NCBI GenBank assembly: GCA_044353195.1 | Contig: JBILCJ010000016.1 | Coordinates: 1-19,770, forward strand | Direction of reading: 5' to 3' | Source: UBA4416 sp044353195 | GTDB taxonomy: Bacteria; Bacteroidota; Bacteroidia; B-17B0; Aurantibacillaceae | DNA: 19,770 nt | Part shown: positions 15,353-19,770 of the stretch, piece by piece | Layout: each line of letters begins with the position of its first letter | How positions within the stretch are numbered: position 1 is the first letter of the stretch | Translations under genes and position numbers: made by a program | Notes under the pieces: model-generated | Told to the model about the DNA's origin: nothing | Databases searched by the model: none | What the model saw: only the letters and a program-made list of their open reading frames with translations

Positions 15353-16045
15353 TTAAAATTCATAGGCATATTCAATCCCTAAAATGTAAATATTTCTTAA
15401 ATCACTGACATTGAATTCATTTTGATATAAATAATACATGCCAAAATCTTGTTTTGTGTTAATTTTATAAGTAAAACCGCATTGATAGCGTTGTCGATGA
15501 AAGCCTAAATTGTATTCTGGACTTCTAGGGTCATTTAATTGAAGGCGATATTCTCCTGATAAGGAAACAGACCAAGCGTTGTTAATATCGTATTTAACGC
15601 CAATTTTATGTCGAGAAAAATATTCAATAAAATGACCATTTGCACTTGTCAAGAAATCTTTTACCTCTGCCTGAAAACGGTGACGATAATTTACCCCAAA
15701 TAGGTTAAAACTTTTTTTAAGTTGAATGTCCCATTGTAGTCTATTTCTAAAACTAATTGGGTTATCATATTGAAACTTTTGAATTTGACGATAAACCAAA
15801 GCGGTTTTTATTTTTTTAGTGAATGCATATTCTATCCCTATTTCTGAATACATTAAATTGACTTGAGAATAATTTTCTTTTAATCGAAATTCTTCTGAAA
15901 ACAGTAATGCAGTTTTTTTATTTATTTTATGTTTAAAAGATAACGTGTTCCACATGCCAGCATCATGAAATACTTTTTGACTTACTAATCTATTTGAAAA
16001 TAGAAAAAAAAGTATAAGAAATAGAGTATGTGATGTATTTCTCAA
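15353..16045 (-). CDS. DUF2490 domain protein, predicted outer-membrane barrel
   Basis: The 230-residue protein has a signal peptide (MRNTSHTLFLILFFLFSNRLVSQ). Alternating strands typical of DUF2490 follow: MWNTLSFKHKI, KTALLFSEEFRLKENY, ALVYRQIQKF, SFRNRLQWDIQLKKSF, FSRHKIGVKYDI, VSLSGEYRLQL and a final ILGIEYAYEF ending in Phe, as in outer-membrane beta-barrels. The biochemical role of the family is not known. The start is TTG at 16045. No in-frame ATG precedes it before a stop, and the next Met (residue 31) lies beyond the signal peptide. It begins 7 bases after the lipoprotein stop, so the two are coupled. Placed upstream of SulP and carbonic anhydrase, it could let anions through the outer membrane, but that is speculation. 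Confidence 0.8.
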   Translation of the reverse strand: MRNTSHTLFLILFFLFSNRLVSQKVFHDAGMWNTLSFKHKINKKTALLFSEEFRLKENYSQVNLMYSEIGIEYAFTKKIKTALVYRQIQKFQYDNPISFRNRLQWDIQLKKSFNLFGVNYRHRFQAEVKDFLTSANGHFIEYFSRHKIGVKYDINNAWSVSLSGEYRLQLNDPRSPEYNLGFHRQRYQCGFTYKINTKQDFGMYYLYQNEFNVSDLRNIYILGIEYAYEF

Positions 16046-16052
16046 ATACGAT

Positions 16053-16454
16053 CTACTTTAAAATGACAATATCAGATAAAGTAACTTGTTGTTTGGTGCT
16101 TTTTATTTCAACTTCTTGAATAATAGCCCGTGTTGCTGCTGGATCGGAAGAGGATGAATCTTTTGATACGGACCATATTTTATATTTCCCTTTTCGTAAA
16201 TAAGGAAAAATAAATGAACCATCATACGATGTTTTCACATTATCTCCAACTGTTGTTTCATTGCCATAGGAGATGTATACATTTTCACCTTGTTCGTAAT
16301 ATTCACTCAATAAAATAGTATATGATAAATCGTAGTTCTTTACATAAACTTTACCTGTAATACTAGCCTTTCCTCCCGGACCAGCTTCTTTTTTACAGGC
16401 GCTAATTAAACAAACTGTTAGTAGTGAAACAATGAGTAATTGTAATTTAGCCAT
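16053..16454 (-). CDS. Putative lipoprotein with a beta-sandwich (carboxypeptidase-regulatory-like) fold
   Basis: It encodes 133 residues. The lipoprotein signal ends in LISAC with the lipidated Cys at residue 20, followed by KKEAGPGG, a flexible linker. The rest reads as a small prealbumin-like beta-sandwich: KASITGKVYVKNYD opens with the typical ITGKV strand, TSYDGSFIFPYLRKGKYKIW matches the DG.F.F..L..G.Y pattern, and VEIKSTKQQVTLSDIVIL closes it. Such domains bind or support other envelope proteins and are not enzymatic. It is the first gene of the minus-strand operon. It overlaps nothing upstream, with 158 AT-rich bases separating it from the diverging gene at 16613. Confidence in the fold is moderate and in function low. 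Confidence 0.78.
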   Translation of the reverse strand: MAKLQLLIVSLLTVCLISACKKEAGPGGKASITGKVYVKNYDLSYTILLSEYYEQGENVYISYGNETTVGDNVKTSYDGSFIFPYLRKGKYKIWSVSKDSSSSDPAATRAIIQEVEIKSTKQQVTLSDIVILK

Positions 16455-16612
16455 AATTAGTAAGGTTTTTAGGTCGGTGTTTTAATTAATAAACATGCAA
16501 ACAAAGTACAATTTATAAAAAATATTTATTTTTTAATGTTTTAAACACTATTTTTAAAATAATTAATTTAAATAAGAATGATTTTAATATTAAATTATCA
16601 TTAAATTTAGGT

Positions 16613-18283
16613 ATGCTCAAAATCAAACAATGTATTATTTTGTACTTAAGCGTAATGTGTTTACCCTTTTTTGCGCAATGGAATCCAAATCCAACCTTTA
16701 ACACAGCCATTGTTATTCAACCAAAATCGCAAAAAAACATTCATTGTATTAGTGATACAAAAAAAGGTGCTATTTGTGTGTGGGATGATAATAGAAATAG
16801 TCTTGTTTCTTCAACCGATATCTACGCACAACGCATCAAGTCAAATGGAATTGAAAAATGGGCTACCAATGGAATTGCTATTTGTACCGCTTCAGGTATT
16901 CAGAAATCAAACAACATTACTTCGGGTGGTTCTGACGGTAGCTCTATAATTACATGGGAAGATGGCCGGAACGGAAATTATGATATTTATGCACAAAAAA
17001 TTGATTCTTCTGGTAATTTATTGTGGGGTGTTAATGGAGTAATTGTCTGTAATGCTTTAAACAATCAGAAAAATCCTAAAATTGTGAGCGATGCTTCAGG
17101 CGGAGCGATTATTGTTTGGGAGGATTCTGCCAATTTTTATTTTGACATTTACGCCCAAAGAATTTCTTCTGCGGGAATTCCACAATGGACTACAAATGGA
17201 GTCTCCATTTGTAACTCGCCTAATCAACAGCAGAACCCCACCTTAGATTTAGATGGATTAGGAGGTGCTATTATTACCTGGCAAGATAAGCGCTCCAATG
17301 TGGATTATGATATTTATGCGCAAAAAATAAACGCAAACGGCATAACGAATTGGGCATTAAATGGAGTTATTATTTGTAACGCAGTTAACACACAAAACAA
17401 TCCGCGAATAGAACCAGATGGATTGAATGGCGCTATAATTGCATGGGTTGATAAACGGAATGCGATTCACAACGATATTTACACACAACGGATAAACGCT
17501 TCTGGGTTGGTGCAATGGGTAACTAACGGTGTGGCAACTTGCACAGCTGTAAATAATCAAAGTGCAATCGATTTGAAGTATTTAGGTACTGCTGGTGTCT
17601 TATGCACTTGGAAAGATGACCGAATTTCATCTACGCAAATTTATACTCAGCTTATCGATTTGAATGGAGTAGCTCAGTTAACAAGTAATGGTATAAAGTT
17701 ATCCAATGGTTTAAAAGCCATTAATCCTAATACCGTGAAGGACGCCATGGGCGGTGCAATCATTGCTTGGCAGGATTCATCTGCATCTGGTTGGGATATT
17801 AAATCTCAAAAATTAAATGCTTCTGGGGTTTCTCAATGGCCAAATGGCGGAGCCTTGGTTTCAAATGCTGTTTACGATCAAGTGGCGACAACGCTTATTG
17901 GCGATGGAACTGGTGGTGCCATTTATATTTGGGAAGACGAACGTAACACCACCAATACTGAAATATATGCACATCATTTATTTTTTACAGGAACTGAAAT
18001 AGTCGGACTTAATGAACAGGTCTCTAAACAACCCATTGGGATGACATATCCTAATCCAGCATCGGAGTGGGTAGCGTTTCAATTTTCTGATGACCAAATT
18101 AGTCAATCTTGCAAGCTAGATTTAATAGATGCAACGGGGCATTCAATTTATAAAGAAATTGTTTTAACAAACGAGAATAAACTTAATTTACTTGATTTAA
18201 AGTTAAAGAATGGTCTGTATATTTATACGGTTAACTTTGAAAATGGGACACAATTAAACGGTAAATTCATCATTGCAAACTAA
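16613..18283 (+). CDS. T9SS-exported protein with eight propeller-like repeats
   Basis: It encodes 556 residues. A signal peptide (MLKIKQCIILYLSVMCLPFFAQ) is followed by about eight repeats of some 50-60 residues. Each carries GGAII.W.D.RN, DIYAQ.I...G...W, NGV.ICNA and NQ.NP, spread over roughly residues 50-460. The spacing and tryptophan pattern resemble a beta-propeller; the last copies are more divergent. A C-terminal type IX sorting domain begins at YPNPASEW (residue 479) and ends GKFIIAN, so the protein should be exported to the cell surface or outside and processed there. It has no visible catalytic site. The gene is 7 bases upstream of the YD-like repeat gene, and the whole cluster to the window edge is closely spaced, suggesting one operon. 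A start at 16613 gives the signal peptide directly. Confidence 0.85.
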   Translation: MLKIKQCIILYLSVMCLPFFAQWNPNPTFNTAIVIQPKSQKNIHCISDTKKGAICVWDDNRNSLVSSTDIYAQRIKSNGIEKWATNGIAICTASGIQKSNNITSGGSDGSSIITWEDGRNGNYDIYAQKIDSSGNLLWGVNGVIVCNALNNQKNPKIVSDASGGAIIVWEDSANFYFDIYAQRISSAGIPQWTTNGVSICNSPNQQQNPTLDLDGLGGAIITWQDKRSNVDYDIYAQKINANGITNWALNGVIICNAVNTQNNPRIEPDGLNGAIIAWVDKRNAIHNDIYTQRINASGLVQWVTNGVATCTAVNNQSAIDLKYLGTAGVLCTWKDDRISSTQIYTQLIDLNGVAQLTSNGIKLSNGLKAINPNTVKDAMGGAIIAWQDSSASGWDIKSQKLNASGVSQWPNGGALVSNAVYDQVATTLIGDGTGGAIYIWEDERNTTNTEIYAHHLFFTGTEIVGLNEQVSKQPIGMTYPNPASEWVAFQFSDDQISQSCKLDLIDATGHSIYKEIVLTNENKLNLLDLKLKNGLYIYTVNFENGTQLNGKFIIAN

Positions 18284-18290
18284 TTTTTTT

Positions 18291-18767
18291 ATGAAGAACA
18301 TCATTTGTTTATTTTCATTGTTATTGATTTCGATGGCTACTTTTTCGCAAGGCAGAAAAGAGGCAAGAAAGAATAAATTAAAAACTTCTGTGACAAGCAT
18401 AACGGAAAACGGCAAAACTTTTTTTGAAAGTAAAATAGTATTTGATGCCAACGGAAATCAAATTGAAAAAACTGATTACAATAAAGAAGGACAACTTAAA
18501 AGCATCAATAAAATTAAATATAACGACAATGGTGATGAAATTGAAGACTCGCAATACGATGCTACCAATAAGTTAGTTGAAAAAAAAATCATTAAATACA
18601 ATGCACTCGAAAATAAAACTGAAGAACAGTTTTTTGATGCACTTGGTAAGTTAGTAAAGAAACATATGTATACATATGATGCTAAAGGCTTGAAAACGGA
18701 ACGAAAGACCCTTGATGCGGAAGGAAAAGTGATCTCCATCAAAAAATACGCATACACAACACGGTAA
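18291..18767 (+). CDS. Small secreted protein with YD-like repeats
   Basis: It encodes 158 residues. A signal peptide (MKNIICLFSLLLISMATFSQ) leads to about four copies of a 24-26-residue repeat: FDANGNQIEKTDY.KEG.L, YNDNGDEIEDSQYDATNKL, YNALENKTEEQFFDALGKL and YDAKGLKTERKTLDAEGKV. The Y-D-x-x-G-x-x-x-x-x pattern resembles RHS/YD or YwqK-type repeats, which form beta-strand arrays. Nothing shows an enzymatic role, and no toxin or sorting domain is attached. The frame extends to 18273 through a TTG, but ATG at 18291 gives a cleaner signal peptide and a 7-base gap from the upstream stop. It sits between the T9SS protein and the VTC-like gene (3-base gap), so co-expression is very likely. The family is not one I can name. 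Confidence 0.75.
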   Translation: MKNIICLFSLLLISMATFSQGRKEARKNKLKTSVTSITENGKTFFESKIVFDANGNQIEKTDYNKEGQLKSINKIKYNDNGDEIEDSQYDATNKLVEKKIIKYNALENKTEEQFFDALGKLVKKHMYTYDAKGLKTERKTLDAEGKVISIKKYAYTTR

Positions 18768-18770
18768 CTT

Positions 18771-19538
18771 ATGAAACTTTTGATTGATAGTGCTTTAAAT
18801 GAATTTCATCCAATTACATTAGATGAAATGGACGCTGTCAAATTAATGGATAGAACAGACACAAAGTTTATTTTTCATATCAATCAATTGCCCGAAATTT
18901 TAAATCGTGCCAAATTATTTTATAAAGTATTTGAAATAAATAACAAACGTATCAGTGATTATAAAACCTTGTATTATGATACACCAGATTTAGATTTATA
19001 TAAGATACATCATACTGGAAAGCTAAATAGATATAAAGTAAGACACCGCACTTATATTGATTCTGATTTAGGTTTTTTGGAAGTGAAATACAAAAACAAT
19101 AAAGGGAAAACATTTAAAAGTCGGATTAAAGAGCGTGAACCATTATTTAATTGGAATGAAAATTCCGTTGTATTTCTTCAAAAGAAAACACCTTATCTTG
19201 CAGATCATTTGCAACCTACCTTGTGGGTAAATTATTCGCGTATAACATTAGTCAATATTGAATCCAAAGAAAGACTTACATTAGACTTAAATTTAAAATT
19301 TATAAACGGCAATCAAGAGCAAAATTTGGAGACATTAATCATTGCCGAAGTGAAACAAGAAAAAGCAAAAGGCTCGCCATTTGTAAACATTATGAAACAG
19401 CTACACATTCGAGAAGGCTCCATTAGTAAATATTGCATGGCTATGGCTTATACAGAACCAAGTATAAAAACAAATCGTTTTAAACAAAAATTATTATCCA
19501 TTAAAAAAACAATTAACTATGATCGCACTACAAATTGA
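18771..19538 (+). CDS. VTC-domain polyphosphate polymerase-like protein
   Basis: The 255-residue cytoplasmic protein matches the VTC domain (PF09359), a tunnel-fold (CYTH-like) phosphate polymerase. Conserved features are the RTDTKF start (R28, K32), YYDTPD (69-74), the basic strand RYKVRHR (R88, K90, R92, R94) and EVKYK with GKTFKSRI (105 onward). Later EVKQEKAKG and SISKYCMAMAY complete the tunnel. In yeast Vtc4 the equivalent basic residues bind phosphate and make polyphosphate from ATP. Bacterial homologues may do the same, but their product is not proven. The gene starts 3 bases after the YD-like gene and its last 20 bases overlap the DUF4956 gene, a common partner. Length is normal for bacterial stand-alone VTC domains. 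The metal- and phosphate-binding set looks complete. Confidence 0.88.
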   Translation: MKLLIDSALNEFHPITLDEMDAVKLMDRTDTKFIFHINQLPEILNRAKLFYKVFEINNKRISDYKTLYYDTPDLDLYKIHHTGKLNRYKVRHRTYIDSDLGFLEVKYKNNKGKTFKSRIKEREPLFNWNENSVVFLQKKTPYLADHLQPTLWVNYSRITLVNIESKERLTLDLNLKFINGNQEQNLETLIIAEVKQEKAKGSPFVNIMKQLHIREGSISKYCMAMAYTEPSIKTNRFKQKLLSIKKTINYDRTTN

Positions 19539-19770
19539 AGACGTCATCACACCTGATACATCTCTGGCAATTCAAGATTTTATAATTAAGTTCGGCGTTA
19601 GATTTTTAATCAACATGATGTCGGTGTTTGTTTTGATTCGTTTTATTTATTTTAAAATCAATAAACATCGCGAATTATTTTTCACCTATTTTATTTTTAA
19701 CCTCATTATTTTTTTAATGTGCTTCTTTCTTAATAAGGTAAAAATAAGTATGGGCGCTGCCTTTGGCTTA
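19519..19770 (+). CDS. DUF4956 membrane protein, N-terminal fragment
   Basis: The frame starts at ATG 19519, inside the last 20 bases of the VTC-like gene, and runs off the right edge, giving 84 residues. It begins MIALQIEDVITPDTSL and contains two hydrophobic segments (about 22-45 and 54-70), then KVKISMGAAFGL, the start of the GxxxGLFAIFSILRYRT-type region of DUF4956. DUF4956 proteins are small multi-helix membrane proteins that commonly adjoin VTC-domain proteins, and may form a membrane partner to them, by analogy with the membrane subunits of yeast VTC. Function is unproven. The remaining C-terminus lies outside the window. Confidence 0.85.
   Translation, partial: MIALQIEDVITPDTSLAIQDFIIKFGVRFLINMMSVFVLIRFIYFKINKHRELFFTYFIFNLIIFLMCFFLNKVKISMGAAFGL

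Noticed and set aside
18273..18290. TTG start for the YD-like protein at 18273
   Set aside because: The ATG at 18291 gives a clean signal peptide and does not overlap the preceding gene.

Overview
The window is AT-rich chromosomal DNA from a member of the Bacteroidota, most likely Flavobacteriales or a close relative. Four things point there: a type IX secretion sorting domain, the families DUF4835/PorD, DUF3078 and DUF4956, several -7 boxes of the TAnnTTTG type, and near absence of Shine-Dalgarno sequences. I see no phage, transposase, CRISPR array, tRNA or rRNA. Most genes are ordinary housekeeping or cell-envelope genes.

Layout. 1-179 is the 3' end of nuoN (respiratory complex I), closed by a strong terminator. 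Bases 237-486 hold two copies of an 80-base structured repeat. A minus-strand pair follows (2098 to 505): a MacB/FtsX-type ABC permease and a small four-helix membrane protein, with no ATPase beside them. Plus-strand genes run from 2270 to 9924: a lipoprotein and a secreted TPR protein (directly abutting), coaBC overlapping porD (DUF4835), a DUF3078 outer-membrane-type protein with its own terminator, and a second secreted TPR protein. A long inverted repeat at 9936-9976 separates this block from a converging 872-residue AsmA-like protein.

A minus-strand operon runs from 16454 to 12799: lipoprotein, DUF2490 barrel-like protein, small anchored protein, SulP anion transporter, beta-carbonic anhydrase. 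The last two form a recognisable bicarbonate uptake/hydration module, and the first three are plausible envelope partners. Diverging from it, 16613 to the right edge is a tightly packed plus-strand cluster: a T9SS-exported protein with about eight propeller-like repeats, a small secreted YD-like repeat protein, a VTC-type polyphosphate polymerase-domain protein, and the start of a DUF4956 membrane protein that continues outside the window.

The best candidates for something undescribed are the paired 80-base repeats, which show one compensatory base change, the VTC/DUF4956 cluster joined to two secreted repeat proteins, and the three envelope genes placed ahead of SulP and carbonic anhydrase. 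No clearly new defence or mobile system is visible.
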